This document shows, piece by piece, positions 8,366-15,975 of a stretch of 64,000 nt of DNA. The DNA is taken from the NCBI GenBank assembly GCA_004557735.1, contig SFFV01000001.1, positions 124,001 through 188,000 of the forward strand, written 5' to 3'. Every line of letters starts with the position of its first letter. Positions within the stretch are counted from its first letter, which is position 1. The position numbers and the translations under genes are program-made. This DNA is from Clostridiales bacterium. GTDB lineage: Bacteria > Bacillota > Clostridia > Oscillospirales > Oscillospiraceae. The notes under the pieces were generated by a model, which saw only the letters and a program-made list of their open reading frames with translations, was not told the origin of the DNA and ran no database searches.

Positions 8366-9652
8366 ATGGACTCCGAAAAAAACGCGGCAGGAGGCTATAA
8401 AAGCCTTTTCCGGCGCCACGCGAATCTTACGGTGCGGTACATGCGCACGTTCGTTTTATGGGCGGCCGCAGGACTTGTGATCGGCGCGCTCGGCGGGCTG
8501 ATCGGCACGGCGTTCTGCTATGCCATCCGCGAGGCGACGCAGCTTCGCGGCGCGTACCCGTGGCTTTTGTATTTTCTGCCGGCCGGCGGCCTGCTGATCG
8601 TATGGCTTTACCGGCTGCGCGGCATGCACCCGACGGACACCAACGGCGTGCTGCTCGCCATCCATGCGCCGACCTCCGTCCCCGGCTCGACCGCGCCGCT
8701 CATTTTCGTCGGAACGACGATCACGCACCTGTTCGGCGGCAGCGCCGGACGCGAGGGCGCGGCGCTGCAGCTCGGCGGTGTGCTCGGCTATCAGCTGGGA
8801 AGGGTGCTCCGGCTCGACGAGAAGGACACACACCTTATCGTCATGTGCGGCATGAGCAGCGTGTTCTCTGCGCTCTTCGGCTCGCCGCTCACGGCGGCGG
8901 TATTTGCGATGGAGGTTGCAAGCGTCGGCATCCTCCACTTTTCCGCCATTTTGCCGTGCCTTACCGCGTCGCTCACGGCGGCATATCTTGCCAGCGCGCT
9001 CGGCGCAGCGGCGGAGACGTTCCCGCTCGGCGCGGCGGTGCCGTTTACGTGGGCGAGCGCCGGTTCGGTCGCCGCTGTCGCGGCGGCGTGCGCGGTGCTG
9101 AGCATCGTCTACTGCATCGCGCTGCGGCAGGGCGGAAAGGCCCTCGGCAAGGGCATCCCAAACAGCTATCTGCGCGTATTCCTCGGCGGCAGCGCCGTTG
9201 TTCTGCTGTCGCTTGCGCTCGGCACAACGGACTATAACGGCGCGGGTATGGACGTGATCGCCGCCGCCATGCAGGGTCATGCCCGTCCGGAGGCGTTTGC
9301 GCTCAAAATGCTCTTCACCGTGCTCACGATGACGACCGGCTACAAGGGCGGCGAGATCGTCCCGGCGATGTTCATCGGCGCGACCGCCGGATGCGTGCTC
9401 GGCAATCTCTTTGGTCTTGCGCCGGGGCTTGGCGCGGCGGTGGGACTGCTCGGCATGTTCTGCGGCTCGCTCAACTGCCCGATCAGCGCCATTTTCCTCG
9501 GCGTGGAGATGTTCGGCGGGGCAAACATCCAGTATTACGCTATTGCCGCCGCCATCAGCTTCATGCTCTCGGCCAACTTCGGGCTTTATAAGGAGCAGAA
9601 GATCGTCTATTCCAAGATCCGCGCCGAATTTATTAACCGCTATACGGACTGA
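8366..9652 (+). CDS. CLC-family anion transporter
   Basis: The 428-residue membrane protein has the CLC fold signatures GGSAGREGA (gating Glu about residue 130) and KGGEIVPAMF in the second half, with about ten or more hydrophobic helices. The chloride-binding GSGIP motif is not conserved; the aligned region reads TNGVL, so the usual anion-coordinating Ser is Asn. That could mean another anion such as fluoride, but there is no room for a fluoride riboswitch upstream. The ribosome site GAGAGAG precedes the ATG. It is a monocistronic unit between two stem-loops. Confidence 0.85.
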   Translation: MDSEKNAAGGYKSLFRRHANLTVRYMRTFVLWAAAGLVIGALGGLIGTAFCYAIREATQLRGAYPWLLYFLPAGGLLIVWLYRLRGMHPTDTNGVLLAIHAPTSVPGSTAPLIFVGTTITHLFGGSAGREGAALQLGGVLGYQLGRVLRLDEKDTHLIVMCGMSSVFSALFGSPLTAAVFAMEVASVGILHFSAILPCLTASLTAAYLASALGAAAETFPLGAAVPFTWASAGSVAAVAAACAVLSIVYCIALRQGGKALGKGIPNSYLRVFLGGSAVVLLSLALGTTDYNGAGMDVIAAAMQGHARPEAFALKMLFTVLTMTTGYKGGEIVPAMFIGATAGCVLGNLFGLAPGLGAAVGLLGMFCGSLNCPISAIFLGVEMFGGANIQYYAIAAAISFMLSANFGLYKEQKIVYSKIRAEFINRYTD

Positions 9653-9666
9653 GCTTTATACGAATT

Positions 9667-9708
9667 GCCCGCGGCGGCCGATACCGTCTCCGCGGGCATT
9701 TTGTTATT
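9667..9708 (+). terminator. Terminator of the CLC gene
   Basis: An 8-bp stem GCCCGCGG (9667-9674) pairs with CCGCGGGC (9690-9697) and is followed by ATTTTGTTATT. Confidence 0.75.
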
Positions 9709-9845
9709 CCGGCATAGACTTCATGCGCAGCATTGCGCACCGCGTTCCCGGGCATAAGCCGGAGCGCGTGAAGTTTTGCGCCTCCTTTTCGGCTGCCCCG
9801 AAGGGGCGGGAAAACGGCGCGTCTTTTTTGCTGTGTTTCAGCACG

Positions 9846-9877
9846 GAAAAACCGGCGCAGCTTTTGCTGCGCCGGTT
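9846..9877 (-). terminator. Terminator of the AcnX/PanE-like operon
   Basis: A perfect 12-bp stem (9850-9861 with 9866-9877) has a TTTT loop on the plus strand and is followed on the minus strand by TTTTT-like sequence. It lies 18 bp after the reductase stop. Confidence 0.75.
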
Positions 9878-9895
9878 CGATCTTTATATAAAGGG

Positions 9896-10909
9896 TTACA
9901 GCAGATCGTCAAAGAAGCGGATATTCTTTTCCTCGAGCGGAAGTTCCCCGGCCTGCTCCTTTTTCACGATCTCAACGATGCGGTCGTTGATGGGCGTGGG
10001 TACGCCGCACCTGCGGCCCCATTCGCACACGACGCCGTTGATCGCGTCGATCTCGCAGGGCTTGCCCTTTTTGAGATCCTGCAGCATGGACGGCTCGATG
10101 GCGCGGTGCTTTTTCATCGCGATCGGCACGAGCAGCTCGGCAATGGCGCGCTTGAAGCCGTTTTTATAATAGAACAGCTTCGTGATGTCCTTGCCCTGCA
10201 CGGGCGCGAACGTCGCGCCTGCGGCGCGGCCGACGTCGATGCACTCCTTCATGCAGCGCACCGCGACACGCCGCGCGTCCTTCTTCTCGCTCACATCGCC
10301 GAACACGCCGCCCACAACGGTGCCGAGACCGGAGAACGTTGCGTTGATGAGAAGTTTCGACCAGCGCGCGCCGAGGAGATTATTCTCCATATCCACCGGG
10401 CACATTTTCTCCAGCAGAGCGCGCACCTCCGCGAGCTTTTCGTCCGAAACGCCCTGCATGCCGCCCATGTGGAATGAGAGGCTGTCCGGGGCGCTCGTGA
10501 GCACGCACTCGCCGGGGGCGTCCATCGTCGCACCCCATTCGACCACGCAGCCGATCGTGCGGCTCTCGCCGACGATCTCGGCGATGCCAGGCTCGGGAAT
10601 GCCGTTCTGGAACGTGACAATCACGCCGTCGGGCGCGAGCAGGGGCTTAAGAAACGTGACGACTTCCTTGTTGTGGAGCTGCTTCGTCATGAGGAAAATG
10701 ACGTCGTAGGGCGCGGTCATCTCCTCCGGCGTGATGGCCGTCACCGGTGTGGAGAAGTCCACCGTACCGGTGATGTGCGCGCCCTTTTCGCGCAGCGCGT
10801 CCACATGGGCGCGGTTGCGGTTGACGAGCTCCACGGCGATACCGCCGTTTGTCATGTAAGCGCCGAGCACCGTTCCGAGAGACCCGGCGCCGTAGATCGC
10901 GCATTTCAT
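9896..10909 (-). CDS. Ketopantoate-reductase-family (PanE/ApbA) oxidoreductase
   Basis: The start at 10909 (337 residues) overlaps the upstream stop by four bases; upstream in-frame codons lie inside the neighbouring gene. The N-terminus has the dinucleotide fold GAGSLGTVLG, then NGIPEPGI and a C-terminal helical domain with KLLINATFSGLGT, typical of PanE/ApbA. These enzymes reduce 2-ketoacids with NAD(P)H. Co-transcription with aconitase-X subunits rather than pantothenate genes suggests it handles a product of that dehydratase. I therefore do not assign panE. Confidence 0.75.
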   Translation of the reverse strand: MKCAIYGAGSLGTVLGAYMTNGGIAVELVNRNRAHVDALREKGAHITGTVDFSTPVTAITPEEMTAPYDVIFLMTKQLHNKEVVTFLKPLLAPDGVIVTFQNGIPEPGIAEIVGESRTIGCVVEWGATMDAPGECVLTSAPDSLSFHMGGMQGVSDEKLAEVRALLEKMCPVDMENNLLGARWSKLLINATFSGLGTVVGGVFGDVSEKKDARRVAVRCMKECIDVGRAAGATFAPVQGKDITKLFYYKNGFKRAIAELLVPIAMKKHRAIEPSMLQDLKKGKPCEIDAINGVVCEWGRRCGVPTPINDRIVEIVKKEQAGELPLEEKNIRFFDDLL

Positions 10910-11349
10910 TCGACCGTCACCGTCCCGTCCTCGGCAAGCGTTACGCTCATGCCGGTCTTGACGTATTCGAGAAACTCGTCGCCGAGAGAATCGACGACGG
11001 GCATATGCGTCTCCGTCCACACGTCGGAGAGGATGGCGCCGGCGGCGGCGAGCGAGTCGATGGGCTTGGAGAAGCACATGCACGCGGGCAGCTTGCCGAG
11101 AGCGCCGGCGGTGTAGAACACCATGCCGCCGGTCGTGGAGCCGATGGTCTGCGGCAGGCACAGCGCCACGCCGATCATGGGCTTTTTGTAGATATCGGGA
11201 TTGTTTTGATCGCCGCACTTTACGTCCTTGTCGCCGAACATGAGCGCGGACTGGTAGCTTGCAAGCGTATTGAAGCCGCCGCGGGAAACGAGAGCCTTGG
11301 CCGTGACGGTGCCGGGAACGACAACGCGGCCCTTGAACGTTTTTGCCAT
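10906..11349 (-). CDS. Aconitase X swivel-domain subunit (DUF126)
   Basis: The 147-residue protein matches the small swivelling domain of aconitase X. It begins FKGRVVVPGTVTAKALVSRGGFN and contains an SALMFGDK segment and the SKPIDSLAAAGAI region. It works with the large subunit encoded immediately upstream (one-base gap). Aconitase X enzymes dehydrate substrates such as cis-3-hydroxyproline or, in archaea, mevalonate 5-phosphate, so the substrate here is open. The ATG at 11349 is preceded by AAGGAG. Confidence 0.88.
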   Translation of the reverse strand: MAKTFKGRVVVPGTVTAKALVSRGGFNTLASYQSALMFGDKDVKCGDQNNPDIYKKPMIGVALCLPQTIGSTTGGMVFYTAGALGKLPACMCFSKPIDSLAAAGAILSDVWTETHMPVVDSLGDEFLEYVKTGMSVTLAEDGTVTVE

Positions 11350-11350
11350 G

Positions 11351-12628
11351 TTATTTGTTCTCCTTTCCGGTGATGACGCCGACGATTTCGTCCTCGGAAT
11401 AGAATTTTGCCGAGGTATAGGTGCGCAGCTTGTTCGAGCAGGTGATGACCGGCATGGACTTGGAGAGCGGGTTGTTCATGTACATCAGCGGGCAGATATA
11501 ACTCAGGATCGCGCCCGTCTTCTTCAGCCGGAAGGCATAGGGTCCCTTGTTGAACTCCTCGAGCACCGGCGGCGCGGTGGTGAGCACCGTGGGCACGGCG
11601 AGCCTATCGCGGCCCGACGCCCTGAGTCCTTCCTCGAGCTTCTTCGTCCAGTCGATGAGCTGATCCATCGTGAGATGCGGGCAGCCGATGAAGGCGAGCT
11701 TCGGCTTCGCGTTCGGGTTTTTCCAGATGACGGGATAAGACGCCTTTACACGCTCGAGCTCGGCGTCGTCCACCACATATACCTGCGCGCCGGGGGCGAT
11801 GAGCGCGTCGCCCTGCTCCACGGCTTCGGGCGTCAGATGCTCGATATGGTAGAGGCCGACCGCGCCGTTTGAGGCGGTCGCCGCGCCGAAGTCCTTGAGA
11901 TACGCCTTGGCGTCCTTATCAAGCTCCGTGCCGAGCCATGCATCGAGACCGCGGATGTACGGCACATCCTCCATGACCTTCATGCCGATGGCGCTGCCGA
12001 GAAGCTGCGCCTCGGGCTTCTTCGTCGTTTTGACCTCAACGACCCAGGTGGCTTTGCGGCCCTCGTCCGTCAGCAGGCCGAAGTACGGCACATAGCCGAT
12101 CATCGAGCCCATCACGTCGATGATGCCGGAGTTTCGGTTGCAACGCGCGCCGAGAACGCTGTTGGCGTAAACGACGGCGGAGGACTCCGCCCAGGAGAGG
12201 ACCTCGCCCTTTTCGGGAATGTTTCCGACTTCGTCAAAGTAGCAGGCGCAGGTGAAGTCCTTCCCGTCCTTCATGCCCATGCGGCGGAGCTGCTCTTCGT
12301 AGCGCGGCTGGAGCTTATACATGAACTGCTTGAACACGAGATCCTGTAAAAGATTCGAGGGAACGTTCGGATCGAGCGGCAGCGGGTCCGCGGTGAACTT
12401 CTGCTGAAACTCCGCGCCGGAGGCAAGAAGCTGGTCGTACAGATCGTACACCGGCTTCATCGTGTTGATGCCGAAGCTGATGACGGTATGGCCATACTTA
12501 CTTGTGACAGGCACGAGCTTTTCCGCGCCGAATGCATCGCCGTACATGACAAGCGTTTTCATCACCTTGGCAAGCACTTCGCCCTTTTCACCGTTCAGAA
12601 TTGCCTGTTGTTCCGGGGTCAGATTCAT
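11351..12628 (-). CDS. Aconitase X catalytic subunit (DUF521)
   Basis: I chose the ATG at 12628 (425 residues) because AAGGAG lies upstream; a more distal in-frame ATG is within the promoter region. The N-terminus MNLTPEQQAILNGEKGEV and later SKYGHTVISFG are typical of the large aconitase X subunit. This subunit binds the Fe-S cluster and carries the active site. The two-subunit arrangement with a PanE-like reductase differs from the fused bacterial cis-3-hydroxyproline dehydratase. It is first in the operon and has a good promoter. Confidence 0.88.
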   Translation of the reverse strand: MNLTPEQQAILNGEKGEVLAKVMKTLVMYGDAFGAEKLVPVTSKYGHTVISFGINTMKPVYDLYDQLLASGAEFQQKFTADPLPLDPNVPSNLLQDLVFKQFMYKLQPRYEEQLRRMGMKDGKDFTCACYFDEVGNIPEKGEVLSWAESSAVVYANSVLGARCNRNSGIIDVMGSMIGYVPYFGLLTDEGRKATWVVEVKTTKKPEAQLLGSAIGMKVMEDVPYIRGLDAWLGTELDKDAKAYLKDFGAATASNGAVGLYHIEHLTPEAVEQGDALIAPGAQVYVVDDAELERVKASYPVIWKNPNAKPKLAFIGCPHLTMDQLIDWTKKLEEGLRASGRDRLAVPTVLTTAPPVLEEFNKGPYAFRLKKTGAILSYICPLMYMNNPLSKSMPVITCSNKLRTYTSAKFYSEDEIVGVITGKENK

Positions 12629-12670
12629 ATGCTCACACTCCTTGATATGTATTTTTCTCAACATATTTTT

Positions 12671-12698
12671 ATTATAACATCATTTATCCGCAAGTCAA
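12671..12698 (-). promoter_or_regulatory. Promoter of the aconitase X operon
   Basis: TTGACT and TATAAT are separated by 16 bp, about 45 bp upstream of the start codon. The -35 region overlaps the 3' end of the upstream membrane-protein gene. Confidence 0.7.
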
Positions 12699-14165
12699 TT
12701 CCTCCGCGTCATTTTGTCCGCGAAGTGCGGCGAGAAGCACAAAAAAGAGAGAGATCCCGGGAGCCTGCGCAATGTTGACAAGAGCCTGCACGCCGTAGCC
12801 GAGAAGCCCCGCCGCAAGCGCGAAGGAGAAAGCCCCGCCCTTTTTCAGCGCGCGGCGCAGCGCCAGAACGATCCACGCGAGATACGCTCCCAGACCGAGC
12901 ACGCCCCAGTTGAGCAGGAGCTGGATATATTCGCAGTGCGCCGTGTCGAGAATGGCGTCCGGGAAATACCGGTGCTGCACATCAAGCGCCGCGAGCACGC
13001 CGCAGCCGCCGCCGATGAGCTTTTTCCAGAGAGGGAATTCGCCGAAGAGCGCAAGAGAGTATTTCCAGACCCCGATGCGGTCGGTGCCCCAGGCATCGGA
13101 AAAGCGCAGCCACTCGTCCATGCCGCCGAGCGGCACGGCGCTCCACACGGTGTTGAGCAGCACGAGCATGAGCGCCGCGGCGAGAATGGCGAAAATCAGC
13201 ACAAAGCCGTACATGCGCCGGACGCGGAGGAGCACACGGTCGCTCCGCCTCCGCAGCAGGAAATACGCCGCAAGGCCGAGCGCCGCGAGCGGCAGCAGCA
13301 GCACCGGCTCCGACAGACGCCGCCCGAGCGAGGAGAGGAACTTCGCGAAGCCGTATACGATCGCCCGATACGCGAGCACGGAAAGCGCCGTGCCGGTGAG
13401 CAGCAGCGGATACCGCCGCAATGCGTCCGGCTCCTTTTTCGCGAGCAGCGGCAGCAGCGCGAGCGCCGCTCCGATGCCGAGCACCGCGCATTCGCTCCGC
13501 ACCGCCATCGCCGCCCAGAGGCCGGCAATGCAGACGGCCCCCAACAGGATACCTCTCCGGAGCTGTTTTTCCGTGAGAAGCGCCGCGGCGCAGACCGGCC
13601 AGACAAGCGTGAGAAATGCCCCCGCGAAATTGATGTTGCCGAGTGTGGATATATACCGCCCGCGGTCAAACTCACCAAGCTGCGAACAGAAGCCGAGCAT
13701 ATCGTACCCGAGATGGTTGCACACCGTGAGCGCGCCGCTGAGGAAAAGGCCGAGACCGAGCGGAAGAAGAACATCCTGTCGGCGCACCTGCGCGCCGGAA
13801 AAGGCAAAATACAGCGCGGCATACAGCCACATCATGCCGAGGCCCTGATACCGCCCGCGCTCGCCGAGGAACGATCCGGCAAAGTCCCCGCCCGTGACGG
13901 ACGCGATAAAGCATATAAGGCAAAACGCGATCGCCGCCCATTCCGCGCCGGAAAGCTTCCGGCGCGGGAGGCCGTTTTCCCGATAGAGCGTAAAGCCGAG
14001 GCGCGCAAGGACGAATGCGACCGTCGGCACGACAAAACAGACGGTCTTCGTTTCGGTGATATCAAAGAAGCCGTTATGGACGGCGAGCGGCAGCAGCGCG
14101 AGCTGCAAAAAGAGATAGCCGCGGCAAAGCCACGTCTCCGCGGACGGTTTTACCTTCGTTTCCAT
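12684..14165 (-). CDS. O-antigen-ligase/WzyC-type polytopic membrane protein
   Basis: The 493-residue protein is mostly hydrophobic with roughly twelve helices and a long extracytoplasmic segment in the C-terminal third. GGGCGVLAALDVQHRYFPDAI followed by HCEYIQLLLNWGVLGL there is the conserved (H)xEYLQ pattern of the Wzy_C/O-antigen ligase family. In Gram-positives such proteins join or polymerise surface glycans. No glycosyltransferases are nearby, so the substrate is unknown. The start at 14165 is set by GGAGG upstream. Confidence 0.8.
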   Translation of the reverse strand: METKVKPSAETWLCRGYLFLQLALLPLAVHNGFFDITETKTVCFVVPTVAFVLARLGFTLYRENGLPRRKLSGAEWAAIAFCLICFIASVTGGDFAGSFLGERGRYQGLGMMWLYAALYFAFSGAQVRRQDVLLPLGLGLFLSGALTVCNHLGYDMLGFCSQLGEFDRGRYISTLGNINFAGAFLTLVWPVCAAALLTEKQLRRGILLGAVCIAGLWAAMAVRSECAVLGIGAALALLPLLAKKEPDALRRYPLLLTGTALSVLAYRAIVYGFAKFLSSLGRRLSEPVLLLPLAALGLAAYFLLRRRSDRVLLRVRRMYGFVLIFAILAAALMLVLLNTVWSAVPLGGMDEWLRFSDAWGTDRIGVWKYSLALFGEFPLWKKLIGGGCGVLAALDVQHRYFPDAILDTAHCEYIQLLLNWGVLGLGAYLAWIVLALRRALKKGGAFSFALAAGLLGYGVQALVNIAQAPGISLFFVLLAALRGQNDAEELTCG

Positions 14166-14201
14166 CGCTTCACCGCCTCCTTTTTTTCGTATAATACCAT
14201 A

Positions 14202-14241
14202 AAAATGTCCCTCCCGTCTACCGTATAGCAGACGGGAGGGA
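14202..14241 (-). terminator. Terminator of the hydA operon
   Basis: A perfect 12-bp stem (14208-14219 with 14230-14241) is followed on the minus strand by CATTTTTA, just after the hydA stop. Confidence 0.8.
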
Positions 14242-14253
14242 GGGATGAAAGGT

Positions 14254-15975
14254 TTACCGGAGGCTCCATGTCGCCTGGTCGGTGTGGAGCAGCTCGTGGG
14301 ATCTGTGCGAAAGAGGCTTGTCAAAGAAGTCGTCGTAGGCCTTCTGGACGGAGGCATTCTCGTGCGAAAAGCGCACCGAGTTTTTCCGGTCGATCTCATA
14401 GAGCGTTTCGCCGCGTTCCCCGGCGAGTTCCATTCCCTCGCGGAACGGCTGACCGCCGCCGCCGGCGCAGCCGCCGGGACAGGCCATGATCTCTACGAAG
14501 TCATACTGCGCGCGTCCGGCGCGGATATCCTCCACGACGGCGCGGGCATTGGAAAGGCCGCTCGCCACGCACGCGCGCACCGGCACGCCGCCGATCGTTG
14601 CGGAAAGCTCCTTGCGCCCGTCCGTGCCGCGGACGGCTTGAAAGGCGTCCGGGTCGGGGTTGTGCCCTTCAAGCACGGCGTAGGCGGTGCGCAGCGCCGC
14701 TTCCATCACGCCGCCGGTCGCGCCGAAGATGACGGCAGCGCCCGTGCCCTCGCCGAGAGGCGAGTCAAACTCTTCCTCCGGCAGATCCGCCACATTGATC
14801 CACTTGAGCCGCAGCAGGCGGTCCACCTCGCGGGTCGTGAGCACGGCGTCCACATCCCGGAAGCCGGAGCTGTTGACCTCCGGCACGCCGCACTCGTACT
14901 TTTTCGCGGTGCACGGCATGACGGAGACGCAGAAAATGTCCTTCGGATCGATGTTGTGCGTTTTGGCAAACCACGTTTTCGTCACCGCGCCGAACATCTG
15001 CTGCGGGGATTTGGCCGTGGAGAGCTGCGGCACCATATCGGGGTATTCAAGCTTCAAAAAGCGCACCCAGCCGGGACAGCACGAGGTGAAGAGCGGGCGC
15101 CGGAATTCCCACGAATGCTTCATTTTATAAAGAAGCTCGTTGCCCTCCTCCATGATCGTGAGATCGGCGGCAAAGTTCGTGTCAAAGACGTAGTTGGCGC
15201 CCGCGGCGCGGAAGGCCGCCGCCATACGCTTTTCGGTCGCAAACTCCTTGGGGAGACCAAGCCCTTCGCCCCACGCGGCTCGCACCGCCGGAGCGACTTG
15301 CAGCACGACGATCTTTTTCGGATCGTCGATCGCGGCAATGACCTTTTCGGTATCGTCCCGTTCGCGGAGAGCGCCGGTCGGGCAGTGGGTGATGCACTGG
15401 CCGCAGTAGGTGCAGTTGACTTCGTCGAGCCGCCTTCCGCCGCGCACGCCGACGGTGGCGCGGCTGCCGGTGCCGAGGAATTCCCAGACGTTCATGCCCT
15501 GGATCTTCTCGCACACGGCGACGCAGCGGAAGCACTGCACGCACTTCGACGCCGTGCGGATGATCGGGAGCTTCGGGTCCCAGTTGTTGGCCGGGAGTTT
15601 TGTTTCGTAGGGATTTTCGATGATGTTCATATCCGCGGCGAGCTTTTGCAGCGTGCAGTTGCCGCTGCGGACGCAGGTGGCACAGTTGCAGTCGTGCTGG
15701 GAGAGGATGAGCTGCACGTTATTGCGCCGCGCGACGAGAGCGCGAAGCGTGTTCGTATAGACCTCCATGCCCTCAGCGCAGATCGTGTCGCACGCCGCCA
15801 TAAGACGGTCGGTACCCTTGATCTCCACCATGCACACGCGGCAGGCCGCAACCTTGCTCACATGCTTCAGATAGCAGAGCGATGGGATCGTGATGCCGAT
15901 CTGCCGGGCCGCGTGGAGGATGGAGGTGCCGTCCTCCACCGTGACGGGCTTATCGTTGATGCGAAGATTTACCAT
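14254..15975 (-). CDS. hydA: NADH-linked group A [FeFe] hydrogenase catalytic subunit
   Basis: The 573-residue enzyme makes or oxidises H2. From the N-terminus it has a plant-type 2Fe-2S domain (Cys34, Cys45, Cys48, Cys62) and a His/Cys cluster motif HDCNCATCVRSGNC. Two 4Fe-4S motifs follow (CVQCFRCVAVC, CTYCGQCITHC). The H-cluster domain has L1 TSCCPGW, L2 MPCTAKKYE and L3 MACPGGCAGGGGQP. A C-terminal small-subunit domain ends it. All catalytic motifs are intact. The start at 15975 overlaps the upstream flavoprotein by seven bases, so the two probably form a complex. Confidence 0.95.
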   Translation of the reverse strand: MVNLRINDKPVTVEDGTSILHAARQIGITIPSLCYLKHVSKVAACRVCMVEIKGTDRLMAACDTICAEGMEVYTNTLRALVARRNNVQLILSQHDCNCATCVRSGNCTLQKLAADMNIIENPYETKLPANNWDPKLPIIRTASKCVQCFRCVAVCEKIQGMNVWEFLGTGSRATVGVRGGRRLDEVNCTYCGQCITHCPTGALRERDDTEKVIAAIDDPKKIVVLQVAPAVRAAWGEGLGLPKEFATEKRMAAAFRAAGANYVFDTNFAADLTIMEEGNELLYKMKHSWEFRRPLFTSCCPGWVRFLKLEYPDMVPQLSTAKSPQQMFGAVTKTWFAKTHNIDPKDIFCVSVMPCTAKKYECGVPEVNSSGFRDVDAVLTTREVDRLLRLKWINVADLPEEEFDSPLGEGTGAAVIFGATGGVMEAALRTAYAVLEGHNPDPDAFQAVRGTDGRKELSATIGGVPVRACVASGLSNARAVVEDIRAGRAQYDFVEIMACPGGCAGGGGQPFREGMELAGERGETLYEIDRKNSVRFSHENASVQKAYDDFFDKPLSHRSHELLHTDQATWSLR

